A stretch of DNA of 64,000 nucleotides, from positions 372,001-436,000 of the forward strand of contig NZ_JABXJG010000001.1 of NCBI RefSeq assembly GCF_013375535.1. Direction: 5' to 3'. Below the pieces are notes generated by a model, which saw only the letters and a list, made by a program, of their open reading frames with translations, was not told the DNA's origin and did no database searches. The stretch's first letter is position 1; the number at the start of each line of letters is the position of its first letter. Made by a program: the position numbers and the translations under genes. Positions 42,405 to 51,049 of the stretch are shown piece after piece. This stretch comes from Sphingobium sp. 15-1 (GTDB lineage Bacteria > Pseudomonadota > Alphaproteobacteria > Sphingomonadales > Sphingomonadaceae).

Positions 42405-43189
42405 GAAAACATCTCCGCCCCATTGTCCCATTGCGCGGGCACAGCCGCCAGCACATCCTGCGCCAGCGCATAGGCCGCCACGTCCCCGACCACAATCAGG
42501 GCCGGGCTTTTAACCTGTTCCCGCGTCACCATGTCGCCCAAATCGGCCAGCAGGGTGCGCAGGGTCCGCATGTCGGCGCGCGTGCCGTTCTCCAGCACCG
42601 CCACCGGGATGCCGGGGCTGACGCCATCGGCCATCAGCTTGTCGGCAATGTCCGCCGTCGTCGCCACGCCCATATAGATGACGAGCGTGCGCCCGGCGCC
42701 GGCCAGCCCCGACCAGTCCTGATCGGTCAGCCCCTTGCACTGTCCTGCGACGAAAGTGACGGCGCTCGCCGCGTCGCGATGGGTGAGGGGAAGCTGCGCC
42801 TGCGAAGCGCAACCGATGGCGGCGCTGATCCCCGGCACGATCTCCACGGGGACGCCCGCGGCGCGGCAGGCCTCCATTTCCTCGCCGCCGCGTCCGAAGA
42901 TGAACGGATCGCCGCCCTTCAGCCGCACCACGGATTGCCCCGCCAGCGCCAGCTTCACCAGCAGCGCATTAATGCCTTCCTGCGGCACGGAATGGCGGCT
43001 GCGCTGCTTGGCGACGGAAATCAGCTCGGCTTGGGGCGATGCCAGCGCCAATATCTCCTCCGACACCAGCCCGTCATGCACGATGACGGCGGCGTCGCGG
43101 ATCAACCGGACGGCCTTGATCGTCAGCAGTTCCGGATCGCCCGGACCTGCGCCGACAAGATGGACAGTGGCAGGTGCAATTTCAGCCAT
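42401..43189 (-). CDS. cobA: Uroporphyrinogen-III C-methyltransferase
   Basis: 262 residues from ATG at 43189. VHLVGAGPGDPELLTIKAVRLI is the SUMT N-terminal motif, HDGLVSEEIL follows, and RLKGGDPFIFGRGGEE plus VPGISAAIGCASQAQLPLTHR are diagnostic. It dimethylates uroporphyrinogen III to precorrin-2, the branch point to siroheme, using two SAM. It lacks the CysG dehydrogenase/chelatase half, which must be elsewhere. First gene of the sulfite operon, so it supplies the cofactor of the reductase downstream. Confidence 0.95.
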   Translation of the reverse strand: MAEIAPATVHLVGAGPGDPELLTIKAVRLIRDAAVIVHDGLVSEEILALASPQAELISVAKQRSRHSVPQEGINALLVKLALAGQSVVRLKGGDPFIFGRGGEEMEACRAAGVPVEIVPGISAAIGCASQAQLPLTHRDAASAVTFVAGQCKGLTDQDWSGLAGAGRTLVIYMGVATTADIADKLMADGVSPGIPVAVLENGTRADMRTLRTLLADLGDMVTREQVKSPALIVVGDVAAYALAQDVLAAVPAQWDNGAEMFS

Positions 43190-43281
43190 GCTGGGCAAAT
43201 GGCGAAACCGGCCAATGGTTTCAATTCAGAATGCTTTGCCCGGCGCGTAGGAAAATTTGGGGAGGGGCTAATTTATATACA

Positions 43282-43314
43282 ACGCCGTGCTCCTGCCTTC
43301 GCCGGAGCACGGCG
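43282..43314. terminator. Compact hairpin at the astD 3' end
   Basis: Perfect 11-bp stem CGCCGTGCTCC / GGAGCACGGCG with a ten-base loop (TGCCTTCGCC): a collapsed version of the hairpin-doublet repeat. It lies 18 bp past the astD stop and just upstream of the cobA leader, where it could isolate the two units. Confidence 0.65.
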
Positions 43315-43331
43315 CGTGTCGAAATAAGCCC

Positions 43332-44765
43332 TCAATCCCCCATCGCGCCGGTATCGATGTCCTTCAACCCCACGCCAATGGACGCACGCGGCTGCTCGAT
43401 CTCGACCGAAACCACCGGATAGGCGCAATAATCGGCCGCATAATAGGCGCTTGGCCGATGATTCCCCGAAATCCCCACGCCGCCGAAAGGCGCGGAGGAG
43501 GAGGCGCCATTGGTCGGCCGGTTCCAGTTGACGATCCCCGCCCTGATATTGGCCCAGAACTGGTTATATTGCTCCGGCGATCCGCCGATCAGCGCCGCCG
43601 ACAGGCCATAGCGTGTATTGTTCGCTTCCCTGATCGCGGATTCGAAGTCCGGCACCCGAATGACCTGCAGCAAAGGCCCGAACAGCTCGTTATCGGGCCG
43701 CTCCGCCATGGCGGTCACGTCGATGATCGCGGGGGTCAGGAAAGGCAGCCCCTTGGTCGTGCGGACCATATGCTTGATGGGCCTGCCGCCATTGCTCATC
43801 AGATAGAGGAAGCTTTCGGTCAGATGATCCGCCGCCTGATTGTCGATCACCGGCCCCATATAGGGCGCGGGGTCCGCATGGGGATGGTCGATGATCAGGC
43901 GGTCGGCCAGTTTCTTGACCTCTGCGATCAGCGTGTCGGCCAAATCCTCCTTGACGATCAGCCGGCTCGCCGCCGTGCAACGCTGCCCGCTCGACAGGAA
44001 GGCGGACTGGACGATCAGCGTTGCAGCGCTGGCGATGTCGGCCGTGTCCCAGGCGACGATCGGATTGTTCCCGCCCATTTCGAGCGCCAATATCTTGCCG
44101 GGATTGGCCGCGAACTGCCGGTTGATCGCGATCCCGGTCTGCGCCGATCCGGTAAAGAGAATGCCACCCACATCGGGATGCGCGGCCAGCGCCTTGCCCT
44201 CATCCGGTCCGCCCAGCACCAGCCGCACGGCATCCTCCGGCACGCCCGCCTCATGATAGAAGCGCACCAGCATCTCGCCCACGGCGGGCGTCTTTTCCGA
44301 CGGCTTGAACAGCACCGCATTGCCCGCCAGCAGCGCAGGCACGATATGCCCATTGGGCAGATGCGCCGGGAAATTATACGGCCCCAGCACCGCCATCACG
44401 CCATGCGGCTTGTGCCGCACCGACTGGCGAGCGCCCATGGCCGCTTCCAGCCGCCGCTGCCCGGTTCGTTCGGAAAAAGAGGCGACGGAAATGTCGACCT
44501 TGTTCATCACTGCCGTCACTTCGGTCCGCGCATCCCACAGCGGCTTGCCGGTTTCGCGCGCGATCAGGTCGGCCAGCGCCTCCTCATTGGCGCGCACGAC
44601 ATTGACGAAGCGGCGCAGCGTCTCGATGCGATAGGCGATGGGCTGCGCGGCCCATTTGGGCCAGGCGGCGCGAGCGCGGGCGACTTCCGCCTCCACGTCG
44701 CTGGCAGTCCCCTGCCACAAGAGAGCACCAGTGGCGGGTTCGATCGAAGTCAGCGCGGCGGACAT
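43332..44765 (-). CDS. astD: Succinylglutamate-semialdehyde dehydrogenase
   Basis: 477 residues of the aldehyde dehydrogenase superfamily. Catalytic cysteine in SSGQRCTAASRL, general-base glutamate in LALEMGGNN, NAD-binding GSAQTG, and GPYNFPAHLPNGHIVPALLAGN, the AstD-like proton/cofactor segment. PNGHI and NRPTNGASSSAPFGGVGISGNHRPSA are characteristic of AstD rather than generic ALDH. It oxidises N-succinylglutamate 5-semialdehyde in the arginine succinyltransferase pathway; no other ast genes are in the window. Confidence 0.9.
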   Translation of the reverse strand: MSAALTSIEPATGALLWQGTASDVEAEVARARAAWPKWAAQPIAYRIETLRRFVNVVRANEEALADLIARETGKPLWDARTEVTAVMNKVDISVASFSERTGQRRLEAAMGARQSVRHKPHGVMAVLGPYNFPAHLPNGHIVPALLAGNAVLFKPSEKTPAVGEMLVRFYHEAGVPEDAVRLVLGGPDEGKALAAHPDVGGILFTGSAQTGIAINRQFAANPGKILALEMGGNNPIVAWDTADIASAATLIVQSAFLSSGQRCTAASRLIVKEDLADTLIAEVKKLADRLIIDHPHADPAPYMGPVIDNQAADHLTESFLYLMSNGGRPIKHMVRTTKGLPFLTPAIIDVTAMAERPDNELFGPLLQVIRVPDFESAIREANNTRYGLSAALIGGSPEQYNQFWANIRAGIVNWNRPTNGASSSAPFGGVGISGNHRPSAYYAADYCAYPVVSVEIEQPRASIGVGLKDIDTGAMGD

Positions 44766-44813
44766 GATGCAGATATGGAGGATAATGGGGCGTTAGGGAA
44801 GGGTGTAAACCTC

Positions 44814-44931
44814 CCTCTCTCCTTGGGGAGAGGGCCGGGGATAGGGGGGCGAGCGTAGCGAGCGGAACAGGGCGCCGACGTACCGGAAAGGTCGCCCCCC
44901 TCTCCCTAACCCTCTCCCCAAGGGGAGAGGG
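44814..44931. repeat. CTCTCC/GGAGAG inverted-repeat element
   Basis: Arms CCTCTCTCCTTGGGGAGAGG (44814-44833) and CCTCTCCCCAAGGGGAGAGG (44911-44930) are each self-complementary and pair with each other. Non-coding, in the gap between astD and selO, same type as common intergenic palindromes in GC-rich genomes. Confidence 0.7.
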
Positions 44932-44933
44932 AA

Positions 44934-46328
44934 TCAGGGCACGTCCGGGGCATCGCCCAGCGCATCGCCCATGCGCCGGATCGCTGCGACCTTGGCATGG
45001 AGCGGTGCCCAATCGTCCTGTTCGGCAATGGCGCTCCAGATCGCCTCCACCTCGTCGATATGCATGGAGCAGGGCGCCGCATCCGTCCAATAGGGGTGAT
45101 CCTTCGGCCCGCTGGCCTCAAATCCGGCGATGGCTTCGCGGAACCCGGCCCATTCCTCGCCTGCATAGGGCGCGCCGTTCCGCGGGTCGCCGCCCCGCCA
45201 ATCCTGGAAGAAGCGATCGATCGGCGTCTGGCTGGCAGTCATGCCCCGCACCGCCGCCTCGACCATGGCCGCGGCATCCTTCGTTCGCGCCACGCCCAGA
45301 CGCCAGCAGAAGCGGCGCGCCATCGCCTCGCCATAAAGCTGCGGAAAGCGCTCCAGTTGCGCGATCAGCGGTTCCGCCTCCACCAAGGGCCGCAGCGACA
45401 CGGCAAGCTGCGCCACGTCCCAATGGATTGCCTCCGCCTGCCGCCCAAAGGCATAAAGCCCCGCATGGTCGAAATAGGCGGCGGTGAAGCCCGGCTCCCA
45501 CAGCGGCGTGAAGCGCCAGGGTCCATAATCGAAGCTCTCCCCCGTCACATTGATATTGTCGCTGTTGAGCACGCCATGGACGAAGCCCGCGACCATATAG
45601 CTCGCCGCCAGATCGGCGGTGCGCTCGACCACGCGGCCCAGCAATTGCGCGGGCGGATTGTCGCCCGGCACTTCCCCATAAAGTTGCGTCAGCGCATAAT
45701 CGGTCAACCGCTCCAGCAAGGCCTTGTCGTCGAAATAGGCGGCGCGCTGGAACGACCCGATGCGGATATGCGAATGGCTGAGCCGCACCATGGCCGCGGC
45801 GCGGGTCGGGGAGGGTTCGTCATTGCGCTCCAGCGCCTCGCCCGTCTCGATGATGGAGAAGGTCTTGGACGTGTTGACGCCCAGCGCCTCCAGCATCTCG
45901 GTCGCCAATATCTCCCGCACCCCGCCTTTCAGCGTCAGCCGTCCGTCCCCGAAGCGGCTGTAGGGCGTCTGCCCCGAACCCTTGGTGCCCAGGTCGAGCA
46001 ATCGCCCGGCCCCGTCCCGCAATTGCGCGAACAGGAAGCCGCGCCCGTCCCCGATCTCCGGATTATAGACGCGGAACTGATGCCCATGATAACGCAGCGC
46101 CAGCGGCTGGGGCAGCGATCCTTCCAGCGGGGCGAACCGTCCGAAATGCGCCACCCATTCATCATCGCTCAGATCGCCAAGTCCCACAGTCGGCGCCCAG
46201 CGGTCGTTGCGGAAGCGGAGGATCGTCCGGGGAAAGTCCGCCGCCGCGACCGGATCGGCAAAATCGGGTTGCAGCGCGGCGATTTCGTTCGCGGGGCTGA
46301 ATTTGGCGGGTTGCAGGGTAGAGCGCAT
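44934..46328 (-). CDS. selO: Protein adenylyltransferase SelO (YdiU family)
   Basis: 464 residues, close to the family norm. Pseudokinase-like motifs: ALRYHGHQF, DLGTKGSGQTPYSRFGDGR (nucleotide site), LKGGVREILATEMLEALGVNTS, a VRLSHSHIRIGSFQ block and HGVLNSDNINVTGESFDYGPW with metal ligands. SelO binds ATP inverted and transfers AMP to protein Ser/Thr/Tyr, linked to redox homeostasis. The C-terminus here lacks a final Cys/Sec motif. It is divergent from the alpha/beta hydrolase gene. Confidence 0.94.
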   Translation of the reverse strand: MRSTLQPAKFSPANEIAALQPDFADPVAAADFPRTILRFRNDRWAPTVGLGDLSDDEWVAHFGRFAPLEGSLPQPLALRYHGHQFRVYNPEIGDGRGFLFAQLRDGAGRLLDLGTKGSGQTPYSRFGDGRLTLKGGVREILATEMLEALGVNTSKTFSIIETGEALERNDEPSPTRAAAMVRLSHSHIRIGSFQRAAYFDDKALLERLTDYALTQLYGEVPGDNPPAQLLGRVVERTADLAASYMVAGFVHGVLNSDNINVTGESFDYGPWRFTPLWEPGFTAAYFDHAGLYAFGRQAEAIHWDVAQLAVSLRPLVEAEPLIAQLERFPQLYGEAMARRFCWRLGVARTKDAAAMVEAAVRGMTASQTPIDRFFQDWRGGDPRNGAPYAGEEWAGFREAIAGFEASGPKDHPYWTDAAPCSMHIDEVEAIWSAIAEQDDWAPLHAKVAAIRRMGDALGDAPDVP

Positions 46329-46368
46329 GCGGCGATATGGGGGATGCAGGGCGGAAGGATCAAGCAGC

Positions 46369-47238
46369 TTGAGCAGCTATAGCGACGGATATTGGTGGTC
46401 CCCCGATGGGCTGAGGCTCCATTATCGCGATTATGCCGGGGGCGAGGATGGCCGTCCGCCCTTGCTCTGCCTGCCCGGCCTGACCCGCAACGCCCGTGAT
46501 TTCGAGCCTCTGGCGGCGCGCCTCGCCGGGCAATGGCGGCTGATCTGCCCGGACATGCGCGGCCGCGCCGAGAGCGCGCAGGCGAAGGACCCGATGACCT
46601 ATGTCCCGCTGACTTATCTGCAGGACATCAGCCGTTTGCTGGCCGACCTTGCCATCACCCGCTTCGTCGCCATCGGCACGTCGTTGGGCGGCATCATCAC
46701 CATGTTGATCGCCGCCACCCATCGCGAATGGCTGGCGGGGGCGCTGCTGAACGATGTCGGGCCGACGCTGGAGGAGGCAGGCCTTGCCCGCATCCGCACT
46801 TATGTCGGCATCGGCCAGTCGCATCCAAGCTGGGTGCATGCCGCCCGCGCGCTGGAGGAAGGCAATCGAGACGTCTATCCCGGCTATGGCCTCGATCAAT
46901 GGCTGAGCATGGCCAAGCGCCTCTACCGCCTCAACAGCGCAGGGCGCGTCGTCCTGGACTATGACATGCGCATAGCCGAGCCGCTGCGGGTCGCGGGGAG
47001 CGAGGCGGGCGTCGACATGTGGCCGGTCATGCAGGCCTTTCGCGGCATCCCGACGCTGGTCCTGCGGGGTGAGCGGTCCGACTTGCTGTCCGCCGACACC
47101 GCCGCCCGCATGGTGGAGGAAATCGGTCCCGATGCCGAATGGGCCACCATCTCCAATGTCGGCCATGCGCCCCTTCTCGACGAACCGGAATCCGTCGCCG
47201 CCGTCGACCGGCTGCTGGCGCGGGTGCTGAATGGCTGA
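46369..47238 (+). CDS. Alpha/beta hydrolase
   Basis: 289 residues if started at TTG 46369, which has GGAAGGA ten bases upstream; an in-frame ATG at 46327 overlaps the divergent selO start and has a poorer site. Features: LHYRDYAG, LLCLPGLTRNARDFEPLA with the oxyanion region, DMRGRAES, nucleophile elbow GTSLGG, and late aspartate/histidine in LRGERSDLLS and VGHAPLLDEPE. Resembles 3-oxoadipate enol-lactonase/haloperoxidase-like esterases; substrate unknown. The last eight bases overlap the following glycosyltransferase. Confidence 0.85.
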   Translation: MSSYSDGYWWSPDGLRLHYRDYAGGEDGRPPLLCLPGLTRNARDFEPLAARLAGQWRLICPDMRGRAESAQAKDPMTYVPLTYLQDISRLLADLAITRFVAIGTSLGGIITMLIAATHREWLAGALLNDVGPTLEEAGLARIRTYVGIGQSHPSWVHAARALEEGNRDVYPGYGLDQWLSMAKRLYRLNSAGRVVLDYDMRIAEPLRVAGSEAGVDMWPVMQAFRGIPTLVLRGERSDLLSADTAARMVEEIGPDAEWATISNVGHAPLLDEPESVAAVDRLLARVLNG

Positions 47239-48361
47239 TGCGATAACTGGTCCGCCCCGGCTGCTTCACGTCCATGGCAGCTTCTCCCTGGGCGGCAAGG
47301 AAGCGCGGGCCGTGCGGCTCATGAATCTGTGGGGAGACCGCGCCCGTCACAGCATCGTCAGCGCCGCGCCTCAGCTTATGAGCGCGCGCGACGCGATCGA
47401 TCCCGCCACGCCGGTCGATTTTCCCGACGCCCCTCCGTTCGCCGGCAAGCCGAGCCTCAAGCGCTACAGGGCGATCGCGGCGTTCCTGTCGGAATATGAC
47501 CTCATCCTCAGCTATAATTGGGGCGCGATGGATGCGGTGATGGCGCACCGCATTCATGGCGGTCCGCCCCTGATCCACCATGAGGACGGGTTCAACGCGG
47601 ACGAAGCGAACGGCCTGAAGCCCCAGCGCAACCTCTATCGCCGCGTGGCGCTCCAGCGCGCTCATGCGCTGGTGATCCCGTCGATCCGTCTCGACGCCAT
47701 CGCCCGCAGGGTCTGGCGCCAGCCTGCCGCCAAGGTCCATCTGATCCGCAACGGCATAGACACGGCCCGCTATGCGCGGCCGCTCATGCCCGATGCCATT
47801 CCCGCCCTCCGCCGCGCGCCCGGCAAGCTGCTGGTCGGCACGGTCGCGGGCCTGCGGGCCGTCAAGAATATCCCCCGCCTGGTCCGCGCCGTCGCGCCCC
47901 ATCGCGACCGCCTGCAACTGGTGGTGGTGGGGGAGGGGCCGGAGCGCGACGCCATATCGGCCGAAGCCGCGGCCCATGGCCTGGATGACATCTGCCTGAC
48001 CGGCTTCATGAGCGAGCCCTGGCGTTTCATGGGCCTGTTCGACATTTTCGCGCTGTCTTCCGATAGCGAGCAATTCCCGATCTCGCTGATAGAGGCGATG
48101 GCGGCGGGCCGGCCGGTCGCTTCGACGGACGTGGGCGACGTCGCCAACATGGTTGCGCCCGAAAACCGGGCGTTCGTCGTCCCGGACGAAGCGGCTCTGG
48201 CTTCTGCGCTTGGGTCGCTGGCCAGCGATCCCGATATGCGCCGACGCCTGGGCGATGCCAACCGCCACCGCGCCCAGCGCGATTTCACCGAGGCCGCCAT
48301 GGTCGACGCCTATGCGAACCTTTATGGCCAGGCACTATCCAGCCCCCATATTTTGCGGTAG
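47231..48361 (+). CDS. Family 4 glycosyltransferase
   Basis: 376 residues, GT-B fold. LLHVHGSFSLGGKEARAV is the acceptor-side glycine loop; the donor side has TVAGLRAVKNIPRLVRAV, VVVGEGPERDAI and SSDSEQFPISLIEAMAAGRPVASTDVG, containing the E-x7-E pair. Translationally linked to the preceding hydrolase, away from the polysaccharide cluster at 1-8 kb. It could glycosylate a lipid, capsule component or metabolite; context does not decide. Confidence 0.88.
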   Translation: MADAITGPPRLLHVHGSFSLGGKEARAVRLMNLWGDRARHSIVSAAPQLMSARDAIDPATPVDFPDAPPFAGKPSLKRYRAIAAFLSEYDLILSYNWGAMDAVMAHRIHGGPPLIHHEDGFNADEANGLKPQRNLYRRVALQRAHALVIPSIRLDAIARRVWRQPAAKVHLIRNGIDTARYARPLMPDAIPALRRAPGKLLVGTVAGLRAVKNIPRLVRAVAPHRDRLQLVVVGEGPERDAISAEAAAHGLDDICLTGFMSEPWRFMGLFDIFALSSDSEQFPISLIEAMAAGRPVASTDVGDVANMVAPENRAFVVPDEAALASALGSLASDPDMRRRLGDANRHRAQRDFTEAAMVDAYANLYGQALSSPHILR

Positions 48362-48455
48362 GGCGCCCCCAAATATTCGTCATCCGACCGTAAAGCTGCT
48401 ATAGGGCCGCATTTAAGTGGTCGGGGGCCATTGGATTTTTGCGCGGGAGATTGCG

Positions 48456-49859
48456 TTGTTCAAGGGGTTGAAGCCCATCATTTACGGCGGCCGCGAAGTA
48501 TGGCCGCTGGTCGAGGGCGGCAAGGGCGTAGCCGTTTCCAACCATGCCAGCTCCGGCGCCTGGGCGGCGGCCGGGGGGATCGGCACGGTGTCGGCGGTGA
48601 ACGCGGACAGCTATGACAGTTTCGGCAACGTCATCCCGCAAATCTATCATGGCCGCACCCGCCGCGACCGGCATGAGGAACTGATCGCCTATGCTATCGA
48701 CGGCGCGGTCGAGCAGGTGAAGCGCGCCTTCGAGATCGCGGGCGGCAAGGGCGCGATCAACATCAACGTGCTGTGGGAAATGGGCGGCGCGCAGCGTGTC
48801 CTGCACGGCGTCCTGGAAAAGACCAAGGGCATGGTGGCGGGCGTCACCTGCGGCGCGGGCATGCCGTACAAGCTCAGCGAAATCGCGGCGTCCTATGGCG
48901 TCAACTATCTGCCCATCGTCAGTTCCGGCCGCGCCTTCCGCGCATTATGGAAGCGCGCCTATTCCAAGGCGTCGGAATGGCTGGCGGCGGTGGTCTACGA
49001 AGACCCCTGGCTGGCGGGCGGCCATAACGGCCTTTCCAACGCCGAAGACCCCAAGGTGCCGCAAGACCCCTATCCCCGCGTCCGCGACCTGCGCGCCACC
49101 ATGCGCGAGGGCGGCATTTCCGATGATGTGCCGATCGTCATGGCGGGCGGCGTCTGGGCGCTCAAAGATTGGAACGACTGGATCGACAATCCCGAACTGG
49201 GCGCGATCATGTTTCAGTTCGGCACCCGTCCGCTGCTGACGCAGGAAAGCCCGATCCCGCAGCTCTGGAAGGAGCGGCTGATGCAGCTCGAGCCCGGCGA
49301 CGTGCTGCTGCACCGTTTCTCGCCCACCGGTTTCTACAGCTCGGCGGTCCGCAATCCCTTCCTGCGGTCTCTTGAAGCCCGCTCGGAACGGCAGATTCCC
49401 TTCAGCACCGAGCAGGCGGGCGACCATACGCATCAGCTTGACGCGGGCGTGAAGGGCAAGAATTTCTGGGTGACGCGGGGCGACCTGCTGCGCGCCCGCG
49501 AATGGGTGGGGCAGGGCTTCACCTCCGCGCTCAAGACCCCGGACAACACGCTGGTCTTCGTGACCGAAGAGGAAAAGGCCGAAATCCGCAAGGACCAGAC
49601 CGACTGCATGGGCTGCCTCAGCCAGTGCGCCTTTTCAAGCTGGATGGACAGCGAGACCAACTCGACCGGCCGTCTGGCCGATCCGCGCAGCTTCTGCATC
49701 CAGAAATCGCTGCAGGAGGCTGTCCATGGCGGCGACCTCGACAAGAATCTGCTCTTTGCGGGCCATGGCGCCTACAAGTTCAAGCAGGACCCCTTCTATT
49801 CGAACGGGTTCGTGCCGACCGTGAAGCAGCTTGTCGATCGCATCCTGACCGGCGACTGA
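48456..49859 (+). CDS. Nitronate monooxygenase / 2-nitropropane dioxygenase-like flavoprotein with Cys cluster
   Basis: 467 residues from TTG 48456, favoured by GGGAGA five bases upstream and by the MFKGLKPIIYGGREVWPL beginning; a GTG at 48417 is possible. TIM-barrel FMN-binding features: VAVSNHASSGAWAAAGGIGTVSAVNADSY, GVTCGAGMPYK, YLPIVSSGRA, VPIVMAGGVW and an FQFGTRPL phosphate-site region. It is longer than classical enzymes and ends with DCMGCLSQCAFSSW (C384-x2-C387-x3-C391) and RSFCIQK (C414), suggesting a metal or iron-sulfur site. A flavin-dependent oxidoreductase; substrate unknown. Coupled to DUF2093 by TGATG. Confidence 0.82.
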   Translation: MFKGLKPIIYGGREVWPLVEGGKGVAVSNHASSGAWAAAGGIGTVSAVNADSYDSFGNVIPQIYHGRTRRDRHEELIAYAIDGAVEQVKRAFEIAGGKGAININVLWEMGGAQRVLHGVLEKTKGMVAGVTCGAGMPYKLSEIAASYGVNYLPIVSSGRAFRALWKRAYSKASEWLAAVVYEDPWLAGGHNGLSNAEDPKVPQDPYPRVRDLRATMREGGISDDVPIVMAGGVWALKDWNDWIDNPELGAIMFQFGTRPLLTQESPIPQLWKERLMQLEPGDVLLHRFSPTGFYSSAVRNPFLRSLEARSERQIPFSTEQAGDHTHQLDAGVKGKNFWVTRGDLLRAREWVGQGFTSALKTPDNTLVFVTEEEKAEIRKDQTDCMGCLSQCAFSSWMDSETNSTGRLADPRSFCIQKSLQEAVHGGDLDKNLLFAGHGAYKFKQDPFYSNGFVPTVKQLVDRILTGD

Positions 49860-50068
49860 TGGCGGACATCCAGGGACTGGCGGTGCTGCATTACGGCACG
49901 CCGCATTTCGACATCGTGCGCCCGGGGCAGTTCGTCCTCTGTGCCGTTTCGGGCGCGCGGATCGATCTCGACGACCTCAAATATTGGAGCGCGGAGTTTC
50001 AGGAGGCCTATCGCGGGCCGGAGGAGGCGACCCGGTCCTTCCTGAAGCATCGGGGCCAACTGCTCTGA
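49859..50068 (+). CDS. DUF2093 small protein
   Basis: 69 residues; the ATG overlaps the preceding stop. AVLHYGTPHFDIVRPGQFVLCAVSGARIDLDDLKYWSAEFQEAY matches the DUF2093 family of short alphaproteobacterial proteins with unknown role. One cysteine, no membrane segment. Tight coupling suggests a functional link to the flavoprotein. The 213 bp that follow, up to the ORF at 50282, hold no gene I can support. Confidence 0.85.
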   Translation: MADIQGLAVLHYGTPHFDIVRPGQFVLCAVSGARIDLDDLKYWSAEFQEAYRGPEEATRSFLKHRGQLL

Positions 50069-50281
50069 CAAGCTTCTGCTTTTAAAGGAAAGTCATCGAA
50101 TTTTCGGCCCGGCATGCGATTTTCGCGGTGCCGCGTAGCCGCAATTCAAGGCATCGCCTATTCGATATGGCGCATTCACGGGCCTTTTCGTCGCACTTCT
50201 GCTATTCCTTTGCCCGCTCTGATGGTTTATCCTTCCCGAACGAAGCGACGAAGATCGCTCGATTGAGGAAGGATGTAAGCG

Positions 50282-50371
50282 ATGTCGCGTATCGACATTT
50301 TTGGTGATCGACTATGTGTGGTGACGAGCCTGCTGATCGTGGGCTGGTTCCTCTACAATGTGGCGTTCTGA
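50282..50371 (+). CDS. 29-residue putative membrane peptide
   Basis: Starts MSRIDIFGDRL and ends GWFLYNVAF, with a hydrophobic run (CVVTSLLIVGWFLY) long enough for one membrane pass. A strong ribosome site, GAGGAAGGA, lies eight bases before the ATG. The coding potential cannot be judged from so few codons, but the ribosome site and topology are those of bacterial small membrane proteins. Name and function unknown. Following gap (50372-50639) shows only a weak palindrome at 50496-50510. Confidence 0.5.
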   Translation: MSRIDIFGDRLCVVTSLLIVGWFLYNVAF

Positions 50372-50639
50372 CGGACGCATCTCACCCGCTTCCTTGCAAG
50401 GATTTCGCTTTCCCATCGGAAAAGGCGGCGCCGCCGCGCATCAGCCCCTGAAACCTGGCGTCAGGGCGGCTTAAGCAAAGCTATCTTCCATATCTCTACA
50501 AATGACGTAGATATATGCCCGAGCCACCGCTCCGCGGCTTTTGAAGGATGTCAGCTTGCTCCGCGTCACCAACGGCTAAAGCGCACGGTACTGAAGCGAC
50601 CACGCAAGGTTTCGTGTTCCTCCTCATCAGGAGAAGACG

Positions 50640-50795
50640 ATGACCCAAAATGCTCCCCGTACCCGCCGGTCGCGCCGTCTGGCCGCCAGCCCGCAAATCC
50701 ATATCCCCCATTCATCGTGGAACCGCGTGGAACGCGCGCCCGAAAGCGCCGCGCCAGTGAAGCCGGATGAATTCTGGAGCCGCCTGGGGCTTTAG
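50640..50795 (+). CDS. 51-residue basic hypothetical protein
   Basis: Begins MTQNAPRTRRSRRLAASPQ and ends DEFWSRLGL; CAGGAG lies six bases before the ATG. Very basic N-terminus, with Trp/Pro-rich remainder. No family recognised. Supported by the ribosome site, complete frame and GC3-like codon use; it could be a regulatory small protein. Convergent to the glutaminyl cyclase gene across a hairpin-doublet repeat. Confidence 0.5.
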   Translation: MTQNAPRTRRSRRLAASPQIHIPHSSWNRVERAPESAAPVKPDEFWSRLGL

Positions 50796-50881
50796 CGCGG
50801 TGGCTGTGGGTTCTCACCTGCGACAACCATGGAGGGGGAGCGGACTGCTTGCTTTCTTGAAGCGTATCGTGCCTTGAAGCG

Positions 50882-50979
50882 CACCGTGCTCCTGCGTACG
50901 CAGGAGCCCAGTCCTGCCGTCGGTGGATTATCGCATCCTCTGAACTGGGCTCCTGCCTACGAAGGAGCACGGGTGCGCT
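50882..50979. repeat. Hairpin-doublet repeat, copy 5
   Basis: Full copy with GTAC in place of GAAG in the left loop and a matching CTAC/GAAG change in the right arm, spacer ending GAACTGGG. Between convergent genes at 50795 and 51050. Confidence 0.88.
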
Positions 50980-51049
50980 TAACGGGAGCAATTCCCCATT
51001 TCCCGCTTTCAGCCGGGGCCGAGGGCGACCAAAACGCCACCCCACATCC

